Below are positions 1 to 8,723 of a DNA stretch of 64,000 nt, in pieces (positions within the stretch are counted from its first letter, which is position 1; each line of letters starts with the position of its first letter). Below the pieces are notes generated by a model. That model worked only from the letters and a program-made list of their open reading frames with translations. It searched no databases and was not told the origin of the DNA. Source of the stretch: VAZQ01 sp963725185 (lineage in GTDB: Bacteria; Pseudomonadota; Alphaproteobacteria; Rhizobiales; Xanthobacteraceae); NCBI GenBank assembly GCA_963725185.1, contig CAVRXO010000010.1, forward strand, positions 62,001 to 126,000, in the 5' to 3' direction. Position numbers and translations under genes: made by a program.

Positions 1-1034
1 GACGGCACAGGCTGGCGCCCTTTGGCGATTTCCTGCTCGAGCCAGAGGCGATGGTGCTCCTTGGCCCAGTTGAGATCGACGTAGCCGGTTCCCATGGCTT
101 CGAAGGCCCCCTCCATGCCTAGCGTGCCGATATAGATGTGAGCGATGATGACCGCGACGAACAGCACCGCGATGATGGCGTGAACGCCTTGCGCGATCTG
201 CATTCCGAATATGTCGGTCACATAGAACGGGAACAGCAGGAGCAATCCGGAGGCGATGACGGCCAGTCCGCTGCCGAGCGCGAACCAGAAGACCAGCTTT
301 TCTCCCGCGTTGAAGCGGCCGGCGGGGGGATGCTTCTGGCCGACAAAGCCGCCGCCTTCCTTCAGCCAGACGAGGTCGACCTTGCCGGGAATATTGTCCC
401 TGAACCACAGGGCGACGATCGAGGCGAGGCCGACAATGAACGCGAAGCCGGTGAAATTGTGCACGTATTTGGCGGCCTCGGCGACCCGGCTGAAGGCGTC
501 ATGGCCGATCAGAGGCATCAGCAGGAGCTTGCCGAAGGTAATGTTCAATCCGGTCAGGGCCAGCACCACGAACGAGGATGCGTTCAGCCAGTGCGAGAAG
601 CGCTCGAACGCATTGAAGCGATGCACTTTCCATCCGGAGCGACCCTCCGAGATGCGAAGCCGTCCCATCACCAGGTAGGCGATCGCCAGCAGCGCGATCA
701 TGCCGAGGATCACGGCGGCGCCGATCCAGTGCAGCAGCACCTCGTGGAAGTAGCGCCAGACCCTGCCGGCCGGCTGGATCAGCACGCTCTCCCGCTGGTC
801 GTTCGGTATGAGGATGTCGCCCTGGATGCGGGGGAATTCCTGAAGCAGCTTGTGTTCCGAAACCGCGCTCGCATTGGGATCGATCAGCGGCGCTTGCTGG
901 CCGGCGCCGCTTGCCGCGGGCGGTTGCGTTTGCTGCGCGCTCGCCGGGACCACGCTCGGCGCGATGCCGATGAGCATGAGGGCGCAGATGGTTGATCGAA
1001 GCCCGGATTGCATGCGTGTGTGGAGCCTCATCAT
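1..1034 (-). CDS. fdoI: Formate dehydrogenase gamma subunit (cytochrome b), 3' end outside window
   Basis: Membrane cytochrome b subunit expected to pass electrons from the formate dehydrogenase iron-sulfur subunit to quinone. Translation from the ATG at 1034 gives an N-terminal signal peptide ending near VVPASA, a Gln/Pro/Ala-rich linker, then hydrophobic segments typical of FdnI/FdoI-type di-heme cytochrome b. The last visible residues include GVHAIIAVLF and GTLGMEGAFEAMGTGYVDLNWA, the latter close to the family C-terminus, so little is missing. A second ATG follows immediately at 1031. It lies 62 nt downstream of the beta-subunit gene, last in the formate dehydrogenase operon. The secreted N-terminal extension is longer than in E. 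coli FdoI but known in alphaproteobacterial homologues. Confidence 0.85.
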   Translation of the reverse strand, partial: MMRLHTRMQSGLRSTICALMLIGIAPSVVPASAQQTQPPAASGAGQQAPLIDPNASAVSEHKLLQEFPRIQGDILIPNDQRESVLIQPAGRVWRYFHEVLLHWIGAAVILGMIALLAIAYLVMGRLRISEGRSGWKVHRFNAFERFSHWLNASSFVVLALTGLNITFGKLLLMPLIGHDAFSRVAEAAKYVHNFTGFAFIVGLASIVALWFRDNIPGKVDLVWLKEGGGFVGQKHPPAGRFNAGEKLVFWFALGSGLAVIASGLLLLFPFYVTDIFGMQIAQGVHAIIAVLFVAVIIAHIYIGTLGMEGAFEAMGTGYVDLNWAKEHHRLWLEQEIAKGRQPVP

Positions 1035-1096
1035 GCGGTTCCTTCTTGGCGTCCTCGATCACGGGCGGCGTCAGCGCGATGGCGGCGAGACTTCCC

Positions 1097-1693
1097 CTAG
1101 CTCTCGGCCTCCGGCCCATAGGCAGTGGTCCAGCCCCATGCCCCCGATCCATAGCCGCGCATCGCCACCCGTTCCTTGTAGATGCCATCGACGACGTCGC
1201 CGTCGCCGGCGAGCAGCGATTTGGTCGAGCACATCTCGGCGCACAGCGGCAGCTTGCCCTGGGCGAGACGGTTGGCGCCGTATTTGGCGTATTCCTCCGG
1301 CGAGCCGGTCGGCTCCGGGCCGCCGGCGCAAAACGTGCATTTGTCCATCTTGCCGCGCGAGCCGAAGTTGCTGAGCTGGGGAAATTGCGGCGCCCCGAAC
1401 GGGCAGGCGTAGAAGCAGTAGCCGCAGCCGATGCACTGATCCTTGTCCCACAAGACCACGCCGTCATCGGTCGTGTAGATGCAGTTGACCGGGCAGACCG
1501 ATTCGCAGGGCGCGTCGGTGCAATGCATGCACGCCATCGAGACCGAGCGCTCTCCGGGCTCGCCGTCGTCGATGGTGACGACGCGCCGGCGGTTGATGCC
1601 CCACGGTACCTGGTTCTCGTTCTTGCAGGCGGTGACGCAGGCGTTGCACTCGATGCAGCGGTCGGCGTCGCACAGGAACTTCATTCTGGCCAT
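1097..1693 (-). CDS. fdh3B: Formate dehydrogenase iron-sulfur (beta) subunit
   Basis: Electron-transfer subunit of the formate dehydrogenase, 198 aa. Four ferredoxin-like cysteine clusters are visible in order: CIECNACVTAC near residue 13, CMHCTDAPCESVC near 55, CIGCGYCFYAC near 87 and CTFC near 118, with a last Cys in CAEMC near 155. This is the pattern of the four-[4Fe-4S] DMSO-reductase-family beta subunits. It is shorter than E. coli FdoH because the C-terminal membrane anchor is absent, as in the FDH3-type family. It starts 11 nt after the alpha-subunit stop and precedes the cytochrome b gene, so the three are surely cotranscribed. Confidence 0.95.
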   Translation of the reverse strand: MARMKFLCDADRCIECNACVTACKNENQVPWGINRRRVVTIDDGEPGERSVSMACMHCTDAPCESVCPVNCIYTTDDGVVLWDKDQCIGCGYCFYACPFGAPQFPQLSNFGSRGKMDKCTFCAGGPEPTGSPEEYAKYGANRLAQGKLPLCAEMCSTKSLLAGDGDVVDGIYKERVAMRGYGSGAWGWTTAYGPEAES

Positions 1694-1704
1694 GGTTCAC
1701 CCGT

Positions 1705-4599
1705 TCATGCCGCTACGATCTGACAGAGCGTGACCTTGGGCTCCTGCATGTTGGTCACGGGGTCGTAGCCGTAGGTCGTGATCGTGTTGGCGCTTTCGCC
1801 GAGCACATAGGGATCGGCGCCTTTGGGATATTTGCTGCGCTGATCGACGCCCTCGAACCAGCCGGCGAAATGGTAGGGCATCCAGGCAACGCCCTTGCCG
1901 ACGCGTGGCGTCACCAGCGCCTTCATGCGCGCCTTGGAGCTGCTTTCGGCGCCGGTCACCCAAACCCAGGCGCCGTCCCTGATGCCGCGATCGTGCGCGT
2001 CGGCCGGGCTGATCTCGATGTACATGTCCTGGCGCAGCTCAGCCAACCACTTGTTGGCGCGGGTTTCCTCGCCGCCGCCCTCGTAATCGACCAGCCGACC
2101 GGAGCTCAGGATGAGCGGAAATTGCTTGGCGACGCCGCGGTCGACAGCGCTCTTCTGCACCGTGAAGCCGATATTGGGGACTCGGAACTGCTTGGCATCC
2201 GGCAGCGTCGGGTATTTGGCCACCAGATCGACGCGGGGCGTGTAGATCGGCTCGCGGTGGGTCGGCACCGGATCGGGCAAATTCCAGGCTACCATCCGAG
2301 CTTTGCCATTGCCGTAGGGCAGGCAACCGTGCGCGATGGCGACACGCTGGATGCCGCCCGAAAGGTCGGTCGACCACGACACCGTGTCGGTATTGGTGCC
2401 GCCGACCTTCTGAATGACCGCCAGCTCCTGCGGCGTCAGATCCTTGTCCCAGCCGAGCTTCTTGAGCACGGCCATGGTGAATTCCGGATAGCCGTCCTTG
2501 ATCTCCGAGCCGGCCGAATACGATCCTTCGGCCAGCAGGCTGGTGCCTTGGTACTCAACTCCGAATCGGGCCCGGAAGGTGCCGCCGCCGTCCTTCACGT
2601 GCAAGCTGGTGTTGTAGAGTGTGGCCGTGCCCGGATGTTTTTGCTCGGGCGTTCCCCAGCACGGCCACGGCAGTCCGTAATAGTCGCCCTTGCAGGGTCC
2701 GCTGCTCGCCCGCAACGTCACCAGATCGAAATCCTTCTGGTTGTCGCGGTGCAGCTTCAGTCGCTCGGGCGATTGCCCGGTATAGCCCGTGCTCCATGAC
2801 CCGCGGTTGATCTCCCGCAGCAGGTCTTCGGCCGACGGCAGGTTGTTATCGACCTTGACGTGCTTGAACAATTGGTCGGAAAAGCCGAGCTTCTGCGCCA
2901 ACAGGTAGATGATCTCATAATCCTCCTTGGCCTCGAAGATCGGATTGACGACCCGGTCGTACCACTGCAGCGAACGATTGGATGCGGTGCGGCTGCCGGA
3001 GGATTCGAACTGCGTGCCGCAGGGCAGGAGATAGGTGCCGTTCTTGCGCTCGGAGAGCACCGCCCAGGTCGTCGGCACCGTATCCACGACCACCAGCAGG
3101 TCGAGCGCCTCGATGCCTTTGACCGCTTCCGGCATGCGCGTGACGGTGTTGCCGGCATGGCCGAAAACCATCATGGCATGGAGATTGTCGGGCTGGTCGA
3201 TCTGGTCCTTGCTCATCAATGTGGCATCGAACCAGCGGGTCGATGGAATGCCGGGCCCTTCCATCAACTTCTTGGATTCGAAGCGCGACAGCACCCAGTC
3301 GTAATCGACGTCCCAGACCCGGCACCAATGCCGCCAGGCGCCTTCATCGAGCCCGTAGTAGAACGGCAGCGTCGTGACATCGAGGCCGACATCGGTGGCG
3401 CCCTGCACATTGTCGTGGCCGCGGAAGATGTTGGCGCCATTGCCGAAGCCCCCGACATTGCCGGTGACCAGGAGCGCGATGCAGCTCGCCCGCACATTGG
3501 CGGTTCCGACCGTGTGCTGGGTCTGCCCCATGCACCAGATCAAGGTCGCGGGCTTCTCGGTCGCGAACAGCCGCGCGATCCGCTCGAGCTGCCCGCCCGG
3601 AACGCCGCTCACGCGCTCGACCTCGTCGGGCGGCCACTTGGCGACCTCCTGGCGGATCTGGTCGATGCCGTAGACGCGTTGTTGAATGAATTCCTTGTCC
3701 TCCCAGCCGTTCTTGAAGATGTGCCAGAGCATGCCCCATAGCACCGGAATGTCGGTTCCCGGACGGATGCGCACGTAATCGGTCGCGTGCGCGGCGGTGC
3801 GGGTCATGCGCGGGTCGACGACGATGAAGTTCGCGCAGTTGAGCTCCTTGCCTTCGAGCAGGTGCTGCAGCGATACCGGATGCGCCTCGGCCGGATTGCC
3901 GCCCATGATCAGCAATGTCTTGGAATTGCGGATGTCGTTATAGCTGTTGGTCATCGCGCCGTAGCCCCAGGTATTGGCGACGCCCGCGACCGTGGTCGAG
4001 TGACAGATGCGCGCCTGGTGGTCGGCGTTGTTGGTGCCCCAAAAGGCCGCGAATTTTCGAAACAGATAGGCGGCTTCGTTGGGGAATTTGGCCGAGCCGA
4101 GCCAATAGACCGAATCCGGCCCCGACTTGGCGCGAATGGCCGCTATTTGGTTCCCGATCTCGTCGATGGCCTGGTTCCAGGAAACCCGGTTCCAGTTTCC
4201 ATCCACGAGCTTCACCGGATATTTGAGCCGCCGCTCGCCGCTCACAAGCTCGCGCACCGAAGCGCCTTTAGAGCAATGGGATCCGCGGTTGATCGGGCTG
4301 TCCCAGCTCGGCTCCTGTCCGATCCAGACGCCGCTCTGCACCTCGGCCGTGACCGTGCAGCCGACCGAGCAATGGGTGCAGATGCTCTTGCGCGTCTCGA
4401 CCGGTATTCCAGGCTTGGGCGGCGGGCCGGCCTCGGCCTTGCGGAGGCTGCCGAGAGGCAGGGTGCCGAGCGCGGCCAGCGCTCCGCCCGCCAAACCGGA
4501 GCGACGCAAGAACGTCCGTCGGTCCAAGGCGCGGGAAGCGGTCGTCAGCGTCTGCGTCAATCGGCGGCGGGCGCCGCGTTCTGCCTTCCTGATGAGCAT
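1705..4599 (-). CDS. fdhA: Formate dehydrogenase catalytic (alpha) subunit, cysteine type, TAT-exported
   Basis: Molybdenum or tungsten bis-MGD enzyme oxidising formate to CO2, 964 aa. A twin-arginine signal RRTFLRRSG lies at residues 27-35, so the enzyme is exported folded. The N-terminal [4Fe-4S] site uses Cys74, Cys77, Cys81 and Cys109. The catalytic metal ligand is Cys199 in ARICHSTTV, where E. coli FdnG has selenocysteine, and the adjacent His200 is conserved. MopB and molydopterin-dinucleotide-binding regions follow, the latter with FPLILSSGRLVDYEGGG near residue 840. The start at 4599 leaves the usual n-region before the TAT motif and overlaps the upstream small TAT gene by 43 nt. A functional FDH also needs FdhD and FdhE, which are not in the window. 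Confidence 0.96.
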   Translation of the reverse strand: MLIRKAERGARRRLTQTLTTASRALDRRTFLRRSGLAGGALAALGTLPLGSLRKAEAGPPPKPGIPVETRKSICTHCSVGCTVTAEVQSGVWIGQEPSWDSPINRGSHCSKGASVRELVSGERRLKYPVKLVDGNWNRVSWNQAIDEIGNQIAAIRAKSGPDSVYWLGSAKFPNEAAYLFRKFAAFWGTNNADHQARICHSTTVAGVANTWGYGAMTNSYNDIRNSKTLLIMGGNPAEAHPVSLQHLLEGKELNCANFIVVDPRMTRTAAHATDYVRIRPGTDIPVLWGMLWHIFKNGWEDKEFIQQRVYGIDQIRQEVAKWPPDEVERVSGVPGGQLERIARLFATEKPATLIWCMGQTQHTVGTANVRASCIALLVTGNVGGFGNGANIFRGHDNVQGATDVGLDVTTLPFYYGLDEGAWRHWCRVWDVDYDWVLSRFESKKLMEGPGIPSTRWFDATLMSKDQIDQPDNLHAMMVFGHAGNTVTRMPEAVKGIEALDLLVVVDTVPTTWAVLSERKNGTYLLPCGTQFESSGSRTASNRSLQWYDRVVNPIFEAKEDYEIIYLLAQKLGFSDQLFKHVKVDNNLPSAEDLLREINRGSWSTGYTGQSPERLKLHRDNQKDFDLVTLRASSGPCKGDYYGLPWPCWGTPEQKHPGTATLYNTSLHVKDGGGTFRARFGVEYQGTSLLAEGSYSAGSEIKDGYPEFTMAVLKKLGWDKDLTPQELAVIQKVGGTNTDTVSWSTDLSGGIQRVAIAHGCLPYGNGKARMVAWNLPDPVPTHREPIYTPRVDLVAKYPTLPDAKQFRVPNIGFTVQKSAVDRGVAKQFPLILSSGRLVDYEGGGEETRANKWLAELRQDMYIEISPADAHDRGIRDGAWVWVTGAESSSKARMKALVTPRVGKGVAWMPYHFAGWFEGVDQRSKYPKGADPYVLGESANTITTYGYDPVTNMQEPKVTLCQIVAA

Positions 4600-4823
4600 G
4601 GAGAGTGCTTCCCGGTCGGATAGCCGTTGACTCGATAATAGGTCGTGACCTCGTCCGTCACGCGGTACTGAGACTTGCGCTTCTCGTCATCGCTCTCTGT
4701 GCCCGCGCGCGCGCTCTGTACCAGCGCCCCGCTGGCGGCGATCAGGCCGCCCCCGGTCAAGCCGCCGATCACGCCGTTGAGGAAGCCGCGCCGGTGGAGG
4801 GCGAACCTCTGTTGCCTGTCCAT
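4557..4823 (-). CDS. Small TAT-signal protein of formate dehydrogenase operons
   Basis: An 88-aa protein from the ATG at 4823, first gene of the fdh operon. It has a twin-arginine-like signal (RRGFLNGVIGGLTGGG, residues 11-26) and the short mature motif YRVTDEVTTYYRVNGYP. These match the family often annotated as 'formate dehydrogenase region TAT target', which is almost always found directly upstream of fdhA. Its biochemical role is unknown. Its 3' end overlaps the start of the alpha gene by 43 nt in another frame, suggesting translational coupling. The C-terminal tail after GYP, lying in the overlap, is longer than in most homologues. Confidence 0.8.
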   Translation of the reverse strand: MDRQQRFALHRRGFLNGVIGGLTGGGLIAASGALVQSARAGTESDDEKRKSQYRVTDEVTTYYRVNGYPTGKHSPCSSGRQNAAPAAD

Positions 4824-4931
4824 CGCTCGTCTCCGCGCTGCCTTGGATCCCCCTTCGATATAGGCCGTGGCCACAAGCCCAAGTTGACGCGGATTGTCCG
4901 GATTAGTCCGATTTTGCCGAAATAGGTACGT

Positions 4932-4966
4932 TGAGCAGGTGCGGGCGGGCTTCCGCCCTCTGCTCA
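4932..4966 (-). terminator. Hairpin at the 3' end of mbfA
   Basis: Nested inverted repeat: TGAGCAG (4932-4938) pairs with CTGCTCA (4960-4966), and inside it GGGCGG (4943-4948) pairs with CCGCCC (4953-4958) around a GCTT loop. It includes the mbfA stop codon. There is no long T-run, so it may be a weak or Rho-assisted terminator; it also lies upstream of the fdh operon start. Confidence 0.5.
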
Positions 4967-5920
4967 GGAAGCACCGATCAGGATGCCGGCGAAGAAGACC
5001 AAGACGCCGCCGACCATGATCTGAAAGGCGGCGGACAGGAACGGAGTGTCCATGAACCGAAAGCGGATATAGGAGATGACGGCGAGCTCCACCGCCACCA
5101 CGATCACCGCAATGGAGGTGGCGATCCAGAAATCCGGTATGAGATAGGGTAGCGTGTGCCCAAGGCCGCCGATGGCGGTCATTGCTCCGCATACCGCACC
5201 GCGCAGAGGCGGTGCGCCGCGTCCGGTCAGGGAGCCGTCGTCGGACAGGGCCTCGGCAAAGCCCATGGAGATGCCGGCGCCGACCGAGGCCGCCATCCCG
5301 ACCAGAAAGGTTGCCCAGGTATTGTGGGTGGCAAAGGCCGCCGCAAACAGCGGCGCCAAGGTCGAGACGGATCCGTCCATCAGTCCGGCAAGTCCCGGCT
5401 GCACGTATTGTAGCACGAACAAGCGGCGTGCCGTCTCGTCCTCCTGGGCGCGCGCGTTGTCGGTCAAGATCGTCTGACCGAGCCTGTGGGCGAGACTCTC
5501 GTGCTCGTCCTCGGCTTCGGCGAGCTGGTCGAGCAGCTCGCGGATCGAGAGATCGCGCGCGGCCTCGGCCGCCTTGCGATAAAAGCGTGCGGTCTCGACC
5601 TCCATCGTCTCGGCGAACTTGCGGACTTGATCGAGACCGAGCGGACGAACGAGCCAGAGTGGCTTGTGGTGGATGAAGCCCCTGACGTCCTGGCGCCGAA
5701 CCAGCGGCAGATACTCGCCGAACTTCGATCGATAAAGGTCGAACAGCATGCCGCGATGCCGTGTTTCCTCTTCCGCCATCTGGTCGAAGACCTTGGCGGA
5801 AGCCGCATAGTTCTCGCGCAGTCCCTCCGCGAAGCCACGGTAGATGTGGCTATCCTCTTCCTCATTGGCGATAGCGAGCGCCAGGATCTCCTGCTCGGTG
5901 AGTTCGGCAAAGCTCTTCAC
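4964..5920 (-). CDS. mbfA: MbfA: membrane-bound ferritin fused to a VIT1/CCC1-type transporter domain
   Basis: Iron exporter of the erythrin-VIT1 family, 318 aa from the GTG at 5920. The N-terminal half is ferritin-like, with EEEDSHIYRGFAEG near residue 20, AEEETRHR near 50, ETARFYRKAAEAA near 107 and EAEDEHESL near 135 supplying the diiron glutamates and histidines. The C-terminal half has several membrane helices with GLMDGSVSTLAPLFAAA and GMAASVGAGISMGFAEALSDDG typical of the VIT domain. In Bradyrhizobium and Agrobacterium MbfA exports iron and protects from iron and peroxide stress under Irr control; no clear Irr box was seen upstream. The start is preferred because a GGGG element precedes it and family members begin at KSFAEL; an in-frame GTG at 5968 is an alternative. 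Confidence 0.93.
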   Translation of the reverse strand: MKSFAELTEQEILALAIANEEEDSHIYRGFAEGLRENYAASAKVFDQMAEEETRHRGMLFDLYRSKFGEYLPLVRRQDVRGFIHHKPLWLVRPLGLDQVRKFAETMEVETARFYRKAAEAARDLSIRELLDQLAEAEDEHESLAHRLGQTILTDNARAQEDETARRLFVLQYVQPGLAGLMDGSVSTLAPLFAAAFATHNTWATFLVGMAASVGAGISMGFAEALSDDGSLTGRGAPPLRGAVCGAMTAIGGLGHTLPYLIPDFWIATSIAVIVVAVELAVISYIRFRFMDTPFLSAAFQIMVGGVLVFFAGILIGAS

Positions 5921-6212
5921 AGCGGCCCCATTCTGTCGATGCTGGCAAGGCTCATCCAGTCCAGCCACGCCAAATGTGGACGCTCTCCGCTTTCCCGATA
6001 ATGTGCCAAGGCAACAACGGGCTCTTCGACCACGTCAAAGGATGCCGAGGCAGCCGCCGGCGCAGCGTCGGCTTCTGCTCGATCGCTTTACGAGCAATGC
6101 ACAAGATCGTAGGATCAAGTGCCGACTCGCGATCTGACGTTAGCGCCTTGGGCGACCATTGCGACGAATGCGGTTGCCGGCACAAATCACTTGAGCGCAT
6201 CGGGAGCTGATC

Positions 6213-6419
6213 ATGGACGAGGACGTTTTCAATACAAGTATCCGCAAGTTCCTCAAGTCGCTGGGGGTTACCGCCCAGCGCGAGATTGAGAAGGCGGTTC
6301 GTCAGGCTCTGGCCGAGCACCACCTGAAGGGCGACGAGACGCTGCCCGCGAAGGCAACCGTGTCTATCGGTCGGCTCAAGTTTTCCTTTGAGATCGATGG
6401 TCAGATCGAGCTCCAATAA
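6213..6419 (+). CDS. Small DUF6494-like protein
   Basis: A 68-aa acidic protein beginning MDEDVFNTSIRKFLK with GVTAQREIEKAVRQAL at residues 18-33 and ending in a beta-rich IGRLKFSFEIDGQIEL. This layout matches the DUF6494 family of short cytosolic proteins as I remember it; no function is known. It is divergent from mbfA across a 292-nt gap. No signal peptide, membrane helix or metal motif is visible. Confidence 0.75.
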   Translation: MDEDVFNTSIRKFLKSLGVTAQREIEKAVRQALAEHHLKGDETLPAKATVSIGRLKFSFEIDGQIELQ

Positions 6420-6780
6420 TCGGAACTGCGCGGCGCGTTGATCATTCGTCATGACGAATGGACCTCTCCGTGGAGTTCTGTTCACGGACCAATCCGGCGC
6501 ATAGGCGGCGCAATACCTTTTGCGCTCGACCGGCGACGCTTAGGTCTGCTGATGTAAGGAATTCGCCTGAAATCAAATTTGGAACGACAGTCGTATGCGG
6601 TGATTCCAGTCCCGTCCGTCGACCGCCAGCCTCGGTACCGGCGCTGAAGATTGCTATTTTAGATTACGGATCCCCAATACTTAATCCAGGACAAACAGAG
6701 TATTCAAATTCGGCCGCCTTATTCCGCCGTTTCCAAGCTCCAATTCAGGGCGTGTTACAACCCAATATGGAGATTTGAAA
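6420..6780. other. Intergenic stretch without a gene
   Basis: 361 nt between the DUF6494-like gene and the next small exported protein. Apart from the perfect palindrome at 6444-6459 and a ribosome-binding GGAG near 6769 that serves the downstream gene, nothing recognisable is present. The sequence is noticeably less GC-rich near 6640-6720, as expected for a promoter region. Confidence 0.5.
6444..6459. repeat. Perfect 16-bp palindrome
   Basis: ATTCGTCATGACGAAT is fully self-complementary with no spacer, 24 nt after the DUF6494-like stop codon. It could be a dimeric regulator operator for the downstream gene or a remnant of a terminator; without a loop it is a poor RNA hairpin. Confidence 0.4.
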
Positions 6781-7062
6781 ATGTTGACCAAGACTAAGCT
6801 TGCGCTCGCGGCGCTCCTCGTGCTTGGCGCTGGTTCTCTGGCCCAGGCGGCAAGTGACAATGATGGCGGGAATGAGTCCGGTGGCTATGTGCTGCCGGGC
6901 AACACGGACGGAGTCAATCCGGTCTATCATCCGGGCTGGTTTCCCCGCTACGGCCATGTTGCGAGGGCCTACGACCGGGCCAACAGATTCACTTACTCGG
7001 GAGGTGGCGCTTCCTATGCTTACGTCCCGCCGGTGATTCACCGCAAGCATACAGCACGCTAA
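6781..7062 (+). CDS. Small exported protein, unknown function
   Basis: A 93-aa protein from the ATG at 6781, chosen because GGAG lies 8 nt upstream. A classical signal peptide (LALAALLVLGAGSLAQA) is followed by a short mature part rich in Gly, Tyr and Pro with ESGGYVLPGNTDGVNPVYHP and a basic C-terminus. Similar short secreted proteins of unknown role are common in Bradyrhizobium-related genomes. No enzymatic motif is visible. Confidence 0.65.
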   Translation: MLTKTKLALAALLVLGAGSLAQAASDNDGGNESGGYVLPGNTDGVNPVYHPGWFPRYGHVARAYDRANRFTYSGGGASYAYVPPVIHRKHTAR

Positions 7063-7392
7063 GCGGCATCGACATGGGCCGTTGGTGAGCCTCGGGGCCG
7101 GTCCTCGGGGCTTTGCCAATTTTGGCCCGGACTCAACACGAAGCCCTTCACTCGCACTGGTTTGATTTGTAAGTAGCCGTCGCCGATCGGACGCTCGGCG
7201 ATCGACTCAAACGGAGTGGGGACCGACAGGGAAGATAGATCGTATCTGACGGAAACGAAGCGCTTGCATCCTCGGCCATGCAGGCCGGGTCAACGTCCCA
7301 TCGGGCCGCCGGCAAGGACAAGGCGGCCTCAAGCGCTCCGTTCAAAGCTTTGCACGTTGCTCTATCGCATCAGTCAATGTGTTTGTAGGTCC
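7063..7392. other. Intergenic stretch between convergent genes
   Basis: 330 nt between the exported-protein gene and the 3' end of rpoH. It holds the terminator hairpin at 7088-7115; no further gene or repeat is recognisable in the remainder. Confidence 0.5.
7088..7115 (+). terminator. Terminator hairpin after the small exported protein gene
   Basis: AGCCTCGGGG (7088-7097) and CCTCGGGGCT (7103-7112) form a 10-bp stem with two G-U pairs around a CCGGT loop, followed by a short TTTG and a T-tract at 7120-7123. It starts 26 nt past the stop codon at 7062. Confidence 0.55.
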
Positions 7393-8310
7393 TCAGGCGG
7401 CATTCTCATAGGCCACGAATGACGAGATTCTTTGCCCCGCCACGGCGTTGACACGCTGCCGGACGCCTTTTCTCACCTTCTCGAAGGCGCGCACCTCGAT
7501 CTGGCGCACGCGCTCGCGCGAGACGCCGAACTCGTCGGCGAGCTCCTCCAGCGTGATCGGCTCGTCGGCAAGCCGGCGCGCCTCGAAAATGCGGCGCTCG
7601 CGCCCGTTCAGCACCGTCAGGGCCTCGCCCAGCGCTTTGTGGCGGTTGTCGGCCTCTTCGCTTTCGGCCAGCAGGGTCTCCTGGCTCGCGCTCTCGTCGA
7701 CCAGCCAGTCCTGCCAGTTTCCCGAATCGCCGTCCTCGCGTATCGGTAAGTTGAGGGACACGTCGCCGCCCAGCCGGCGGTTCATCTCGACCACGTCCTG
7801 CTCGGTCACGCCCAGCCGCTTGGCAATGATCTCGACCTGATCGGGTCGCAGATCGCCCTCCTCGAGCGCGGAGATCCGGCTCTTGGCCTTGCGCAGGTTG
7901 AAGAACAGCTTCTTCTGGTTGGCGGTGGTGCCCATCTTCACCAGCGACCACGAGCGCAGGATGTATTCCTGGATCGCCGCCTTGATCCACCACATCGCAT
8001 AGGTGGCGAGCCGGAAGCCCTTGTCCGGCTCGAAGCGCTTGACCGCCTGCATCAGCCCGACATTGCCCTCCGAAACCACCTCGGAGGCCGGCAGGCCGTA
8101 GCCGCGATAGCCCGCGGCGATCTTGGCCACCAGGCGCAAATGGCTGGTGACCAGCCGGTGCGCCGCTTCGCGGTCGCCATGCTCGCGCCAGCTCTTGGCC
8201 AGCATGTATTCTTCCTGCGGCTCCAGCAGCGGGAACCGCCGCATTTCGCCGAGATAGCGAGAAAGGCCGGATTCCGCCGTCATGAGTGGCGTGGCAGCAG
8301 CGTATGACAT
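7393..8310 (-). CDS. rpoH: RNA polymerase heat-shock sigma factor RpoH (sigma-32)
   Basis: Group 2/3 sigma-70-family factor directing heat-shock transcription, 305 aa. Region 2 carries AHRLVTSHLRLVAKIAAGYRG near residue 50 and the region 2.3-2.4 block YAMWWIKAAIQEYILRSW near 108. The RpoH-typical stretch KKLFFNLRKAKSRI follows near 138. Region 4.2 has the helix-turn-helix ELADEFGVSRERVRQIEVRA near 255. Length and motifs match alphaproteobacterial RpoH; several paralogues usually coexist in these genomes. A strong GGAGG lies 7 nt before the ATG, preceded by a hairpin (8325-8355) that may regulate translation. Confidence 0.95.
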   Translation of the reverse strand: MSYAAATPLMTAESGLSRYLGEMRRFPLLEPQEEYMLAKSWREHGDREAAHRLVTSHLRLVAKIAAGYRGYGLPASEVVSEGNVGLMQAVKRFEPDKGFRLATYAMWWIKAAIQEYILRSWSLVKMGTTANQKKLFFNLRKAKSRISALEEGDLRPDQVEIIAKRLGVTEQDVVEMNRRLGGDVSLNLPIREDGDSGNWQDWLVDESASQETLLAESEEADNRHKALGEALTVLNGRERRIFEARRLADEPITLEELADEFGVSRERVRQIEVRAFEKVRKGVRQRVNAVAGQRISSFVAYENAA

Positions 8311-8723
8311 GACTGAACCTCCAGGTTACCCTGTTGATTGCGCCATTAGGGTAACTCTGCGGGGCGGGTCCGGCCATTGTACGCAGGGAGACACTATCAA
8401 GGCTGATCGTAGGGGCAGGCCCATACTTTGGTTTAAGGCGCCGAGCGGCGTCCCAAGGTCGGGCCATTGCCGGCCGAGATTCACCCGTATGGGTACTCGA
8501 ATTCGATCGCCCGCAGCGCTTGCGGGGTGCGCTGGCGGTATAATCCAACGGGAAGATGCCGGCCGCCCGAGCCGGCTCCGGCTCTTCACATGAGAGCGGA
8601 AATTGCTGAGAGGTATCGCTTTCGATCGCCTTGGGCCGCAGCGCCCGAACGGAAGCATGCGCGGCGCCCGGATCATCCCGGCCGCCGATCCGGCAAGGCG
8701 GAACCGAGCTACATCGGCAGCGC
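8311..8723. other. Intergenic region upstream of rpoH
   Basis: 413 nt between rpoH and the 3' end of iorB. It contains the rpoH leader hairpin; the remainder shows no gene. A clear sigma-70 or sigma-32 promoter could not be assigned by eye. Confidence 0.4.
8325..8355 (-). promoter_or_regulatory. Inverted repeat in the rpoH leader
   Basis: GTTACCCT (8325-8332) and AGGGTAAC (8348-8355) are exact inverse copies separated by 15 nt. In the rpoH transcript the hairpin ends about 14 nt before the ATG, and the second arm runs directly into AACCTGGAGGTT, which is itself palindromic and contains the ribosome-binding site. Either an RNA structure controlling translation (rpoH mRNAs are known thermosensors in enterobacteria) or a dimeric repressor site is possible. 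Confidence 0.45.

Noticed and set aside
3997..4005. A selenocysteine site in formate dehydrogenase
   Set aside because: The catalytic position is an ordinary Cys codon in ARICHSTTV, with no in-frame TGA and no need for a SECIS element.
5921..6212. An Irr-type iron control element upstream of mbfA
   Set aside because: mbfA is Irr-controlled in relatives, but no TTTAGAA-like inverted repeat was found between mbfA and the next gene.
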